Origin: Streptomyces coeruleorubidus
GTDB lineage: Bacteria; Actinomycetota; Actinomycetes; Streptomycetales; Streptomycetaceae
DNA: 64,000 bases
Assembly: GCF_008705135.1 (NCBI RefSeq)
Contig: NZ_CP023694.1
Location: 310,001 to 374,000 of the forward strand
Reading direction: 5' to 3'
Of this stretch, positions 8,460 to 16,950 are shown piece after piece. Both the position numbers and the translations under genes were made by a program. Position 1 is the first letter of the stretch; every line of letters begins with the position of its first letter. The notes beneath the pieces are model-generated. The model searched no databases. It was not told the DNA's origin and saw only the letters and a program-made list of their open reading frames with translations.

Positions 8460-9437
8460 TCACTTCGAGGCGGGCGGCTCGCAGACCGCCACGCCCGGCT
8501 CCCAGAGGCTGCCCAGCACGAGGTGTCCGCCCGTTTCGCACACGCTGGTGACCATCCGGTAGCCGGAGTGGCGGCGGGCGAGGTGGTGGACGACGCGGCC
8601 CTCGTCGTCGAAGGCCAGGACGGCGATCGTGCCGGTGGGGCGGAAGGGGGCGCGCACGGCCACGCGGGCGGCGGCGCGCCGGACCGCGGGTGTGCCGCGG
8701 TGGAGCAGGTCGAGAGCGGGGACGCGGGGTCCGGCCAGCGCGACCCAGATCGGTCCGTCCGGGGTGCCGCGCCAGAGGTTGTCGGGCATGCCCGGGAGGT
8801 TCTCGGCGAAGGGCTCGCTGCGGCCGGCCTCGGGCCCAATGAGCCGGTAGCGGGTGAGCCGGCGGGCGCCGGTCTCGGCGACGACGAGGTACGACTCGTC
8901 GGCTCCGGCGGCGAGCCCGTTGGCGAACTGGAGGCCGTCCAGCACCACCTCGGGGGTGTCCGCGCCGGGGGCGAGGCGCAGCAGCCGTCCCGTTCCGGTG
9001 TGTTCGACGATGTCGCCGATCCAGTGGTCCAGGGGGTGGCGGCGGCTGGAGACGGTGAAGTACACGCTGCCGTCGGAGAGGGACACGACGTTGCTGGCGA
9101 ACCGCAGCCGCTCCCCCGCCACCGCGTCGGCGAGGATGCGGACCGTGCCGTCGCCGGTGTCGACGCGCAGCAGTCCGCGTTCGGCGTCGCACACCAGCAG
9201 GTCGCCGTCCGGGAGGAGTTCGAGCCCGAGCGGCCTGCCGCCGGTCTCGGCGATGACCTCGGTACGGGCCGTCACCGGGTCCCCCAGGCCGTCCAGGCGC
9301 AGGATGCGGCCGTCCGCCAGGCCGGTCAGCACCCGGCCGCGCGGGTCGGCGACCACGTCCTCGGGGCCGTGGCCCACCGCGACGTAGTGGCGTGGGACGA
9401 GTGCCGTGGGACGGTCCATCGCGCGCATGTCCTTCAC
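8460..9437 (-). CDS. SMP-30/strictosidine synthase-like beta-propeller hydrolase
   Basis: 325-aa soluble six-bladed propeller. Blades show the repeating pattern (GRPLGLELLPDGDLLVCDAERGLLRVD; FASNVVSLSDGSVYFT; LDGLQFANGLAAG..SYLVVAETGARRLTRY; LPGMPDNLWRGTPDGPIWVA) typical of gluconolactonase and strictosidine-synthase-like enzymes; the Asn in LPGMPDN and FANGL are the usual metal ligands. Substrate unknown, probably a lactone. Starts at GTG 9437; ATGs at 9428 and 9419 are in frame, the last with GAAGGA spaced well. It follows an ArsR-like gene by 42 bp, suggesting a two-gene unit. Confidence 0.85.
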   Translation of the reverse strand: MKDMRAMDRPTALVPRHYVAVGHGPEDVVADPRGRVLTGLADGRILRLDGLGDPVTARTEVIAETGGRPLGLELLPDGDLLVCDAERGLLRVDTGDGTVRILADAVAGERLRFASNVVSLSDGSVYFTVSSRRHPLDHWIGDIVEHTGTGRLLRLAPGADTPEVVLDGLQFANGLAAGADESYLVVAETGARRLTRYRLIGPEAGRSEPFAENLPGMPDNLWRGTPDGPIWVALAGPRVPALDLLHRGTPAVRRAAARVAVRAPFRPTGTIAVLAFDDEGRVVHHLARRHSGYRMVTSVCETGGHLVLGSLWEPGVAVCEPPASK

Positions 9438-9479
9438 TGTTTGGGGGAGATTCCGCTGTACCGGGTGGTACCGGGTGGC

Positions 9480-9737
9480 CTACCAGCCCTTTTCAAACAT
9501 CCGGGCGACCTCGGCGATGCGCATCTCGTCGCGGTGGTAGTGCACGCGGCCCTCGGACCGGCTGGTGCGCAGCATGCCGGTGGCCTGGAGCAGCCGGAGA
9601 TGGGTGACGGCGACCGGGTGGGGCATCGAGAACCTCTCGGCGACGGCGTCCGCGGTGACGCCGTCCGCGGCGGGGCCGGGTTCCTTCAGCCAGGCCAGGA
9701 TGCGCAGGCGCGTCTCGTCCGTGGGAGTCCTCAGCAT
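9480..9737 (-). CDS. ArsR-like winged-helix regulator
   Basis: Short HTH protein, MLRTPTDETRLRILAWLKEPG, 85 aa from ATG 9737; ATG 9770 and GTG 9824 are alternative starts. The recognition helix region reads ADAVAERFSMPHPVAVTHLRLLQATGMLRTSRSEGRVHYHRDE, an ArsR-style helix-turn-helix plus wing. No cysteine metal-binding cluster is visible, so it is not an obvious metal sensor. It is the probable regulator of the adjacent lactonase. A 10-bp tandem duplication, TACCGGGTGG twice at 9459-9478, lies in the spacer between the two genes. Confidence 0.75.
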   Translation of the reverse strand: MLRTPTDETRLRILAWLKEPGPAADGVTADAVAERFSMPHPVAVTHLRLLQATGMLRTSRSEGRVHYHRDEMRIAEVARMFEKGW

Positions 9738-9877
9738 GTCGTGCCCCTGCCTCGCGGCTCTCGTCCTCATACCGCGTCTTCCCACTGTCGCGCAGTCGAA
9801 GCCGCCGCGTCCGGGACTCGGCATCGTTGACCGATACCGAACTGCCGTAGTTCGCAGGCGAGTTCGGATATGGACGA

Positions 9878-9907
9878 GGGCCCGGCCGCGTGCGTGCGGC
9901 CGGGCCC
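9878..9907 (-). terminator. Strong hairpin terminator after the GH53 gene
   Basis: Perfect 12-bp stem GGGCCCGGCCGC / GCGGCCGGGCCC with a 6-nt loop, 14 nt beyond the galactanase stop. It closes the galactan hydrolase unit and insulates the regulator-lactonase pair downstream. Confidence 0.75.
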
Positions 9908-9921
9908 CCTTCCCCGCGAGG

Positions 9922-11481
9922 TCAGCGGTGGCGGAACCAGGACATCGACGAGAGTGCCCGGTCGTCGTAGCCGAACAGCGCCTGGTTCTCCCAGGCGTTG
10001 CCGGAGGACGGGTCGGTCGGGTCCCAGCCGTTGCCGTTCACCGCGGTCCAGGTCGCCTCCCAGTAGAAGATGCCGAGGCCACGGCCGTTCGGGACGGCCT
10101 CCACGATGCTCGCCACGTCGTTCATCCACCGGGTCTGGCCGGCCACGCTCGCCGGATAGCCGGAGACCAGTTCGGCACTGGTGTCGATGATGTTCTCGTG
10201 GGAGTCCTCGCTGTCGAGGCGGAACGGGTAGGCGGTCTCGGCGACGAAGACCGGCTTGCCGTAGCGGGAGGCCGCGTCGTCGAGGGTCGTCTGGAAGTCG
10301 GCCAGTGTGCCGTGCCAGTAGCCGTAGTACGACAGGCCGATCGCGTCGAACTTGACGCCGTTGGACCGCGCGCTGTCGAACCACCAGCGGGTTCCGGCCA
10401 GGTCACCGCCCTTGGCGAGGTGCAGGGCGACGGTCGTGTTCGAGTTGACCGCCTTGACCGCGTCGTAGCCGGAGTTGAGCAGACCGGCCAGCTGTGACCA
10501 GTTGGAGGTCGATCCCTCGTTCCACAGCATGCCGCCGTTGATCTCGTTGCCGACCTGGACCATGTCGGCGGTGGTGCCCTGCGCCTTCAAGGCGTTCAAC
10601 ACGTCGTAGGTGTGGTTGTACACGTCGGTCCTGAGCTGACCGTACGAGTGTCCGGCCCAGGCCGCGGGCTTGTCCTGGCGGCCCGGGTCGGCCCAGAAGT
10701 CCGAGTAGTGGAAGTCGACCAGCAGCTTCATGCCCTGCGCCTTGACGCGCTTGGCCAGGGCCAGGACGTGCGCCTTGTTGTTGTAGCCGTCGGCCGGGTT
10801 CACCCAGACCTTGAGGCGCGCGTAGTTCATGCCGGACGACTTGAGGATCGCGAGGGCGTCGCCGGACGTGCCGGAGCTGTTCCGGTAGAGGCCGCCCTTG
10901 GCCTCGCTCTTGGGCAGGGACGAGATGTCGGCACCCTTGATCGATGTACCGGACGTGCCCGACGTGAAGGTCAGGTCGTCGACATTGATCCAGTTGCCGG
11001 CGTTCGCGTCACTGTTGACGCTGATGGTGCACTGGTTGTTGGTCACATTGACCGGCACGACGATCCGGATCCACCCACTGGCCGAGACCGGCAGGTCGGT
11101 GCGCTGCTCGGCGCCGCCGCAGTTCTTGAGCGCCATGTACGCGGACTTCTGTCCGCCGCTGGAGCGCACCCAGGCGGTGAGCTTGTAATTGCCGTTGGTG
11201 AGTCCGGACAGGTACTGGTACGTCTCCACCTTGTAGGCGGTGGAGGCCCAGTGGCTGAGGCGGTAGCTGCCGCCGTGACCGCCGGACTCGGTGAACGAGG
11301 CGCCGGTGTCGCCGTACTCGGACCAGCCGCCCGGCGTGGCCGCGCCCGCGCCGTCGGCCTCGAAGCCGCCGTTGGTCAGCGTGCTCGCGGCGTGGGCGGA
11401 GGTGGCGGGCAGGGCCGTGAGGGCGAGCCCGGCCGCGAGCGGGAGCAGCAGGGTTCTGAGCGTGCGTCTGGGATGGAACAT
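9922..11481 (-). CDS. Secreted arabinogalactan endo-beta-1,4-galactanase (GH53) with N-terminal carbohydrate-binding domain
   Basis: Cleaves beta-1,4-galactan side chains of pectin outside the cell. 519 aa: signal peptide MFHPRRTLRTLLLPLAAG..ATSAHA (1-30), then a beta-sandwich carbohydrate-binding-like domain (about 33-175, starting TLTNGGFEADG), then the GH53 TIM barrel (about 180-510, starting IKGADISSLPKSEAKGG). Acid/base Glu313 is in VQVGNEINGG and nucleophile Glu415 in PVFVAETAYPF. Start ATG 11481. Lies downstream of the GH42 gene but separated by a strong hairpin, so it is either attenuated read-through or has its own promoter in the short gap. Confidence 0.95.
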   Translation of the reverse strand: MFHPRRTLRTLLLPLAAGLALTALPATSAHAASTLTNGGFEADGAGAATPGGWSEYGDTGASFTESGGHGGSYRLSHWASTAYKVETYQYLSGLTNGNYKLTAWVRSSGGQKSAYMALKNCGGAEQRTDLPVSASGWIRIVVPVNVTNNQCTISVNSDANAGNWINVDDLTFTSGTSGTSIKGADISSLPKSEAKGGLYRNSSGTSGDALAILKSSGMNYARLKVWVNPADGYNNKAHVLALAKRVKAQGMKLLVDFHYSDFWADPGRQDKPAAWAGHSYGQLRTDVYNHTYDVLNALKAQGTTADMVQVGNEINGGMLWNEGSTSNWSQLAGLLNSGYDAVKAVNSNTTVALHLAKGGDLAGTRWWFDSARSNGVKFDAIGLSYYGYWHGTLADFQTTLDDAASRYGKPVFVAETAYPFRLDSEDSHENIIDTSAELVSGYPASVAGQTRWMNDVASIVEAVPNGRGLGIFYWEATWTAVNGNGWDPTDPSSGNAWENQALFGYDDRALSSMSWFRHR

Positions 11482-11547
11482 CGTCGTCCGTCGTCCCTTC
11501 GACGTGGGGGTTGGGGGTGCCCCTCGCCCGGAGGTGAGGCGAGAGAG

Positions 11548-11589
11548 CCCCTCCGCCCGCGGCTCATGCGGCTCGCACGGGCGGAGGGG
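11548..11589 (-). terminator. Hairpin between GH42 and GH53 genes
   Basis: Perfect 12-bp stem CCCCTCCGCCCG / CGGGCGGAGGGG around an 18-nt loop, starting 8 nt after the GH42 stop. It could terminate, or set the expression ratio of intracellular galactosidase to secreted galactanase. Confidence 0.65.
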
Positions 11590-11596
11590 AGTCGGT

Positions 11597-13618
11597 TCAG
11601 CCGTCGAGCCGGACGACCCGGACGCCTCCGGCCGGGACGGCCAGCCGGCCCGCGGCGCGTTCACCGGTCAGCAGTTCGGTGCCGTCGGCCTCCAGCGGCA
11701 CCTTGGCGTCCGAGCCGGTGTGGTTGACGGCGAACAGGTAGGTGCCCGACTCGCCGGTGCGGCGCACCACTTCGACGTCCCGGGGCAGGTCGGCGCGCGG
11801 GGCGAGCCGGGCGTCCTCGACCGCCCAGCCGAGCAGCGCGTCGAGTCCGTCGGCGCCGAGCCGGGTGGAGACGTACCAGGCGGTGCCCTCGCCGAGGCGG
11901 TGCCGGGTGACGGCGGGGCGCCCGGCGGTCAGCCCGTCGGCGTACGTCAGGACGGTCTCGGCACCGCGCGGCACCACGAACTCCGTCCACACGTCGGCGC
12001 CCAGCTCGGATCCGTCGGGGCCGGTGACGCTGACGCGCTCACCGGGCAGCAGCGGTGAGAACTCCTCGACGGTGAGGCCGAGGACGTCCCGCAGCGGGCC
12101 CGGGTAGGCGCCCTCGTGGACGGCGTCGTGCTCGTCGACGATGCCGGAGAAGTACGAGACGACCAGCGTGCCGCCGTTCTCGACGTAGGCCGTGAGGTTG
12201 TTCCCGGCCGCCTCCGTCATCAGGTACAGCGCCGGTACGACGACAAGGGGATACCTCGACAAGTCGGCTTCCGGATGGGCGAAGTCGACGGTGAGGTGGC
12301 GGTCGTAGAGGGCCTCGTAGAATGCGTCGGCGCGCTCGCGGGCGTCGTGGTCGACGCTGGGGCGCCAGTCGAGGTTCTGCGCCCACCAGGAGTGCCAGTC
12401 CCACAGCACGGCCACGTCGGCCTCGGTGCGGGTGCCGCGGATCTCGCTCAACGCCGCGACGGAGGCACCCAGTTCGACGACCTCGCGCCACACACGGGTG
12501 TCGGTGCCGCCGTGCGGGAGCATCGCCGAGTGGAACTTCTCGGCGCCGCGCCGGGACTGGCGCCACTGGAAGAACATGGCGCCGTCGGAGCCACGGGCCA
12601 CGTGGGTGAGGGAGTTGCGGGCCATCTGGCCGGGGGCCTTGGCCGGGTTGCGGGGCTGCCAGTTGACGCCCGAGGTGGAGTGTTCCAGCAGCAGCCAGGG
12701 GGCGCCGCCCGCGACGGAGCGGGTGAGGTCGGCGGCCATCGCCAGGTTCACGTGGGTGCGGCGCCCGTCGGTGATCAGGTAGTGGTCGTTGGTGACGATG
12801 TCGACCTCGCGGCCCCAGGCCCAGTAGTCGACGGAGTCGCACTGGCTCAGCGCCGTCATGAAGTTGGTGGTGACCGGGACGCCCGGGGACAGGCGGTGCA
12901 GGATGTCCCGCTCCGTCACGAAGTTCTCGCGCATGGTGGCGTCGGCGAACTGCTTGTAGTCCAGCGCCTGGCCCGGGTTGACGGCCGCGGGGGTGAGCCG
13001 GGGCGGGTTGATCTGGTCGAGGTCCGCGTAGCGCTGGCCCCAGAAGGCCGTGCCCCAGGCCTCGTTGACCGCGTCGACCGTGCCGTACGTCGTCGCCAGC
13101 CAGCGGCGGAAGTGTGCGGCGCACGAGTCGCAGTAGCACGCCGAGACGGGGACGCCGTACTCGTTGTGCACGTGCCACATCGCCAGGGCGGGGTGGTCGC
13201 CGTAGCGTTCGGCGAGCTTCGTGGTGATGGCGGCGGCGGCCGCACGGTAGTCCGCGTTGCTGTGGCAGATCGCGGCGCGGGAGCCGAACTCGTAGCGCAC
13301 GCCCTCGGCGGTCACGGGCAGGGCGTCGGGGTGGGCCCGGTAGAACCAGGCGGGCGGTACGACGGTGGGGGTGCCGAGGTCGACGCGGACGCCGTTCTCG
13401 TGCAGCAGGTCCAATAGGCGGTCGAGCCAGCCGAAGTCGTGACGGCCGGGTGAGGGCTCCAGCAGCGCCCAGGAGAAGATCCCGACGCTCACCATGGTGA
13501 CGCCGGCCTCGCGCATCAGCCGGACGTCCTCCTGCCAGACGCTCTCCGGCCACTGCTCGGGGTTGTAGTCCCCACCGAAGGCGAGCCTGGTGAGGCCCCT
13601 GGGGGTGGTCTCCGGCAT
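11597..13618 (-). CDS. Beta-galactosidase, GH42
   Basis: Intracellular enzyme releasing galactose from galacto-oligosaccharides made by the GH53 enzyme. 673 aa from ATG 13618 with GGGAG 7 nt before it; no signal peptide. Starts with LAFGGDYNPEQWPESVWQEDVRLM. Acid/base Glu153 in WHVHNEYG, nucleophile Glu312 in WLLLEHSTSGVNWQPRN, and the GH42 zinc cluster cysteines Cys118, Cys161, Cys163 and Cys166 are all present. The trimerisation domain (about 390-600) and a C-terminal beta domain follow. Divergent from the sugar importer operon and presumably co-regulated with it by the LacI protein at its end. Confidence 0.95.
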   Translation of the reverse strand: MPETTPRGLTRLAFGGDYNPEQWPESVWQEDVRLMREAGVTMVSVGIFSWALLEPSPGRHDFGWLDRLLDLLHENGVRVDLGTPTVVPPAWFYRAHPDALPVTAEGVRYEFGSRAAICHSNADYRAAAAAITTKLAERYGDHPALAMWHVHNEYGVPVSACYCDSCAAHFRRWLATTYGTVDAVNEAWGTAFWGQRYADLDQINPPRLTPAAVNPGQALDYKQFADATMRENFVTERDILHRLSPGVPVTTNFMTALSQCDSVDYWAWGREVDIVTNDHYLITDGRRTHVNLAMAADLTRSVAGGAPWLLLEHSTSGVNWQPRNPAKAPGQMARNSLTHVARGSDGAMFFQWRQSRRGAEKFHSAMLPHGGTDTRVWREVVELGASVAALSEIRGTRTEADVAVLWDWHSWWAQNLDWRPSVDHDARERADAFYEALYDRHLTVDFAHPEADLSRYPLVVVPALYLMTEAAGNNLTAYVENGGTLVVSYFSGIVDEHDAVHEGAYPGPLRDVLGLTVEEFSPLLPGERVSVTGPDGSELGADVWTEFVVPRGAETVLTYADGLTAGRPAVTRHRLGEGTAWYVSTRLGADGLDALLGWAVEDARLAPRADLPRDVEVVRRTGESGTYLFAVNHTGSDAKVPLEADGTELLTGERAAGRLAVPAGGVRVVRLDG

Positions 13619-13645
13619 GGATGGTCTCCCGGTCGGTCGATCAAA

Positions 13646-13659
13646 TGGGAACGTGCACA
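13646..13659. promoter_or_regulatory. Degenerate second LacI-type operator near GH42
   Basis: TGGGAACGTGCACA matches the main palindrome TGTGAACGCTCACA at 11 of 14 positions and lies 28 nt before the GH42 start codon. With the site at 13735 it would place operators at both divergent promoters. Confidence 0.4.
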
Positions 13660-13706
13660 CACAGCGGCGCGGTGCGGAGCCCAACATAACCGCACAGCAA
13701 CAACCA

Positions 13707-13735
13707 TTGACAAGTGTCCGGGATGTTTCTCTACT
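13707..13735 (+). promoter_or_regulatory. Promoter of the galactan importer operon
   Basis: Consensus -35 TTGACA (13707-13712), 17-nt spacer and -10 TCTACT (13730-13735). The -10 end touches a LacI palindrome, the layout of a directly repressed promoter. Expected transcript start near 13742 gives a leader of about 60 nt. Confidence 0.7.
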
Positions 13736-13748
13736 GTGAACGCTCACA
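13735..13748. promoter_or_regulatory. LacI-family operator TGTGAACGCTCACA
   Basis: Inverted repeat TGTGA-ACGC-TCACA with the central CG step typical of LacI-family sites, placed exactly between the -10 box and the expected +1 of the importer operon. The cognate regulator is most likely the LacI protein encoded at the end of this operon. Confidence 0.7.
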
Positions 13749-13759
13749 GAAGCATGGCA

Positions 13760-13782
13760 GGTCCTCGCAGCAGGCGAGGACC
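13760..13782 (+). other. Hairpin in the 5' leader of the binding-protein gene
   Basis: Perfect 9-bp stem GGTCCTCGC / GCGAGGACC with loop AGCAG, inside the predicted leader and about 20 nt before the start codon. It could stabilise the mRNA of the abundant binding protein or act as an attenuator; the sequence does not distinguish these. Confidence 0.5.
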
Positions 13783-13802
13783 CCAGGTCAGGGGAGAGAT
13801 CC

Positions 13803-15122
13803 ATGCCGTACACGAAGCGCCGCCGCCTCGTGACATCCGCCGTCGCCGTAGCGCTCGGCGCCACCGCCCTCGCCGCCTGCGGCTCGGAGTCCGGGGACAG
13901 CGAGACCGAGTCGGGGCCGGTCTCGCTGACGTACTGGACCTGGACGCCCGGCATGGACAAGGTCGTGGACCTGTGGAACAAGGGGCCGGGCAAGAAGGAC
14001 CAGATCACCGTCACGGTGAAGAAGCAGGCGTCCGGCGACACGCTCATCACCAAGATCCTCACCGCGCACAAGGCGGGCAAGGCGCCCGACCTGGTGCAGG
14101 CGGAGTACCAGGCGCTGCCCACGCTGGTCAGCAACGACGCCCTGGCGGACATATCGAAGAACGTGGGCGACGCGAAGGACAGGTTCGCCGACGGTGTCTG
14201 GCAGCAGACGACGTTGGGCACCGACGCCGTCTACGCGGTCCCGCAGGACATCGGGCCGATGATGTTCTACTACCGCGAGGACCTGTTCAAGGAGTACGGC
14301 CTGACGGTGCCGACGACCTGGGAGGAGTTCGCCGAGACGGCCCGCAAGCTGAAGAAGGCGGCGCCCGACAAGGACCTGACCACCTTCTCCGCCAACGACT
14401 CCGGCCTGTTCGCGGGACTCGCCCAGCAGGCGGGCGCCAAGTGGTGGACGACCTCCGGCGACCAGTGGAAGGTCGCCATCGACGACGCGGCGACGCAGAA
14501 GGTCGCGAAGTTCTGGGGTGGCCTGGTCAAGGAGGGCGCCATCGACAACCAGCCGATGTACACCCCGTCCTGGAACAAGGCGCTCAACACCGGCAAGCAG
14601 ATCGCCTGGGTCAGCGCCGTGTGGGCGCCGGGCACGCTGACCACGGCCGCCCCCGCCACCAAGGGCAAGTGGGCCATGGCCCCGCTCCCCCAGTGGTCCG
14701 CGAGCGAGAACAGCACGGGCAGCTGGGGCGGCTCCTCCACGGCCGTCACCACGGACTCCAAGCACCAGGAGGCCGCCGCCAAGTTCGCCTCCTGGCTGAA
14801 CACCGACAGGGACGCCCTGAACGCGCTGGCCAAGGAGAGCGGCATCTACCCGGCCGCCAAGAACGCCCAGACCAGCGGCGCCTTCCTCAAGCCGCCGGCC
14901 TACTTCTCCAACCAGGCCGACTTCTACTCCAAGGCCGCCGACATCGCGGAGACGACCGCGCCGTCCGCCTGGGGCCCCAACGTGAACGTCGCCTACACCA
15001 CCTTCAAGGACGCCTTCGGCGCCGCCGCGAAGAACAAGTCGGACTTCGGCGCCGCGCTGGAGGAGATGCAGGACGACACCGTCGCCGACATGAAGAAGCA
15101 GGGCTTCGAGGTCGCGGAGTGA
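13803..15122 (+). CDS. ABC sugar importer, extracellular solute-binding lipoprotein
   Basis: 439 aa. Lipoprotein signal peptide with lipobox LAAC (lipidated Cys26). The mature part is a family 1 sugar-binding protein (VSLTYWTWTPGMDKVVDLWN..; APDLVQAEYQALPTL; YAVPQDIGPMMFYYREDLFKEYGL). Probably captures galacto-oligosaccharides released by the divergent GH53 enzyme; galactan context is the only evidence for the substrate. The ATG start has GGGGAGAG upstream. Stop overlaps the first permease start (GTGA). No ATPase is encoded here; in Streptomyces the shared ATPase MsiK usually energises such importers. Confidence 0.9.
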   Translation: MPYTKRRRLVTSAVAVALGATALAACGSESGDSETESGPVSLTYWTWTPGMDKVVDLWNKGPGKKDQITVTVKKQASGDTLITKILTAHKAGKAPDLVQAEYQALPTLVSNDALADISKNVGDAKDRFADGVWQQTTLGTDAVYAVPQDIGPMMFYYREDLFKEYGLTVPTTWEEFAETARKLKKAAPDKDLTTFSANDSGLFAGLAQQAGAKWWTTSGDQWKVAIDDAATQKVAKFWGGLVKEGAIDNQPMYTPSWNKALNTGKQIAWVSAVWAPGTLTTAAPATKGKWAMAPLPQWSASENSTGSWGGSSTAVTTDSKHQEAAAKFASWLNTDRDALNALAKESGIYPAAKNAQTSGAFLKPPAYFSNQADFYSKAADIAETTAPSAWGPNVNVAYTTFKDAFGAAAKNKSDFGAALEEMQDDTVADMKKQGFEVAE

Positions 15123-16045
15123 AAAGCACGGCACACCGGCAGTCGTACGGGGTCAAGGGGGCCCCGTACGCCTTCCTTGTTCCCGCGACGATCCTGTTCG
15201 CGCTGTTCTTCGCCCTGCCTATCGGCTACGCGATCTGGCTCAGCCTCCGCAAGGTGAAGGTCTCGGGCCTGGGTCTGGGGTCCGGCGCCCGCAGGGAGGT
15301 CTGGGCCGGTCTGGAGAACTACACCGACGCCCTCACCGACAGCGAGCTGGTGAACGGGGCGTTGCGCGTGCTGGGCTACGGCTGCATCGTCGTCCCCGTC
15401 ATGCTCGGCCTCGCCCTGCTCTTCGCGCTGATGCTGGACTCCGAGAAGGTACGGCTGGCCCCCTTCACCCGGCTCGCGATCTTCCTGCCGTACGCCATCC
15501 CCGGCGTCGTGGCGGCGCTGCTGTGGGGCTTCCTGTACCTGCCGGACGTCAGCCCCTTCTACTTCGTGCTCGACAAGCTGGGCCTGCCGCAGCCGGACCT
15601 GCTGGACGGCGGGCCGCTGTATCTGGCCCTGTCGAACATCGCGGTCTGGGGCGGCACCGGCTTCAACATGATCGTCATCTACACCTCGCTCCAGGCGATC
15701 CCGGCGGAGGTCTACGAGGCGGCGAAGCTGGACGGCGCCACCCCGGTGCAGATCGCGCTGCGGATCAAGATCCCGATGGTGGCTCCCTCGCTGGTGCTGA
15801 CCTTCTTCTTCTCGATCATCGCGACGCTCCAGGTGTTCAGCGAACCGACCACCCTCAAGCCGCTCACCAACTCGGTTTCCACGACCTGGAGTCCGCTGAT
15901 GAACGTGCACCGGGACGCGTTCGGCGAGGGTGACATCTACGGCGCCGCGGCGCAGGCCGTGATCATCGCGTTCGTCACGCTCCTGCTGTCCTTCGGCTTC
16001 CTGCGGGCCGCGAACCGTCGTCAGAAGCAGGAGGCAGCCCGATGA
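15119..16045 (+). CDS. ABC sugar importer permease (MalF type)
   Basis: 308-aa membrane protein with six hydrophobic segments. The cytoplasmic EAA loop that docks the ATPase is EVYEAAKLDGATPVQIALRIKIP. GTG start inside the stop of the binding-protein gene, so translation is coupled. The first helix begins APYAFLVPATILFALFF. Forms a heterodimer with the next permease. Confidence 0.92.
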   Translation: MKSTAHRQSYGVKGAPYAFLVPATILFALFFALPIGYAIWLSLRKVKVSGLGLGSGARREVWAGLENYTDALTDSELVNGALRVLGYGCIVVPVMLGLALLFALMLDSEKVRLAPFTRLAIFLPYAIPGVVAALLWGFLYLPDVSPFYFVLDKLGLPQPDLLDGGPLYLALSNIAVWGGTGFNMIVIYTSLQAIPAEVYEAAKLDGATPVQIALRIKIPMVAPSLVLTFFFSIIATLQVFSEPTTLKPLTNSVSTTWSPLMNVHRDAFGEGDIYGAAAQAVIIAFVTLLLSFGFLRAANRRQKQEAAR

Positions 16046-16950
16046 GCTCCCTTGCCGTTTCCCAGGCCGAGCCGGTGGCGGGTACCGCGCCCGGTACCGC
16101 CCAGAGCCGCCCGCCGCTGCGCCGCCGGATCGCCCTGATCCCGACGGTCACGCTGTTCCTGGGGGCGGTCTACTGCCTGCTGCCGGTGGCCTGGGTGGTC
16201 ATCGCGGCCACGAAGTCCGGCAGTGAGCTGTTCTCCACGTTCACGTTCCTGCCGGGCACGGGCTTCGCCGACAACTTCCGGGATCTGAACGCCTATCGCG
16301 ACGGCGTCTACTGGTCGTGGATGGGCAACTCCGCCCTGTACGCGGGGCTCGGCGCCCTGCTGTCGACGTGCGTGTCGGCGTTCAGCGGCTTCGCGCTGGC
16401 GACCTACCGCTTCCGGGGCCGCGAGACGATCTTCAACGTGCTGCTCGCGGGTGTGCTGATGCCGCCGGTGATCCTGGCCATCCCGCAGTACCTGCTGCTG
16501 GCGAAGGCCGACCTCACGGACTCCTACCTGTCCGTCCTGCTGCCGCAGATCCTGTCGCCGTACGGCGTCTACCTCGCCCGGATCTACGCCGCCGCCGCGG
16601 TGCCGGCCGACGTGGTCGAGGCCGGCCGTATGGACGGGGCGAGCGAGTGGCGGATCTTCACGCGGATCGCGCTGCCGATGATGATCCCGGGCATGGTGAC
16701 GGTGTTCCTGTTCCAGTTCGTGGCGATCTGGAACAACTTCCTGCTGCCGTACATCATGATCAGCGACGACGAGAAGTTCCCGATCACCCTCGGCCTGTTC
16801 ACCTTGCTGGAGCAGGGAGCCAACACCCCGGCGCTGTACACCCTGGTGATCACGGGCGCGTTCCTGGCAGTGCTCCCGCTGGTCGCTCTCTTCCTGGTCA
16901 TCCAGCGGTTCTGGAGTCTGGATCTGCTCTCCGGAGCCGTAAAGTCATGA
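16042..16950 (+). CDS. ABC sugar importer permease (MalG type)
   Basis: 302-aa membrane protein with six predicted helices and the EAA loop DVVEAGRMDGASEWRIFTRIALPMM. It ends FWSLDLLSGAVKS. ATG overlaps the stop of the preceding permease (ATGA), and its own stop overlaps the lacI start in the same way. Confidence 0.92.
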   Translation: MSSLAVSQAEPVAGTAPGTAQSRPPLRRRIALIPTVTLFLGAVYCLLPVAWVVIAATKSGSELFSTFTFLPGTGFADNFRDLNAYRDGVYWSWMGNSALYAGLGALLSTCVSAFSGFALATYRFRGRETIFNVLLAGVLMPPVILAIPQYLLLAKADLTDSYLSVLLPQILSPYGVYLARIYAAAAVPADVVEAGRMDGASEWRIFTRIALPMMIPGMVTVFLFQFVAIWNNFLLPYIMISDDEKFPITLGLFTLLEQGANTPALYTLVITGAFLAVLPLVALFLVIQRFWSLDLLSGAVKS

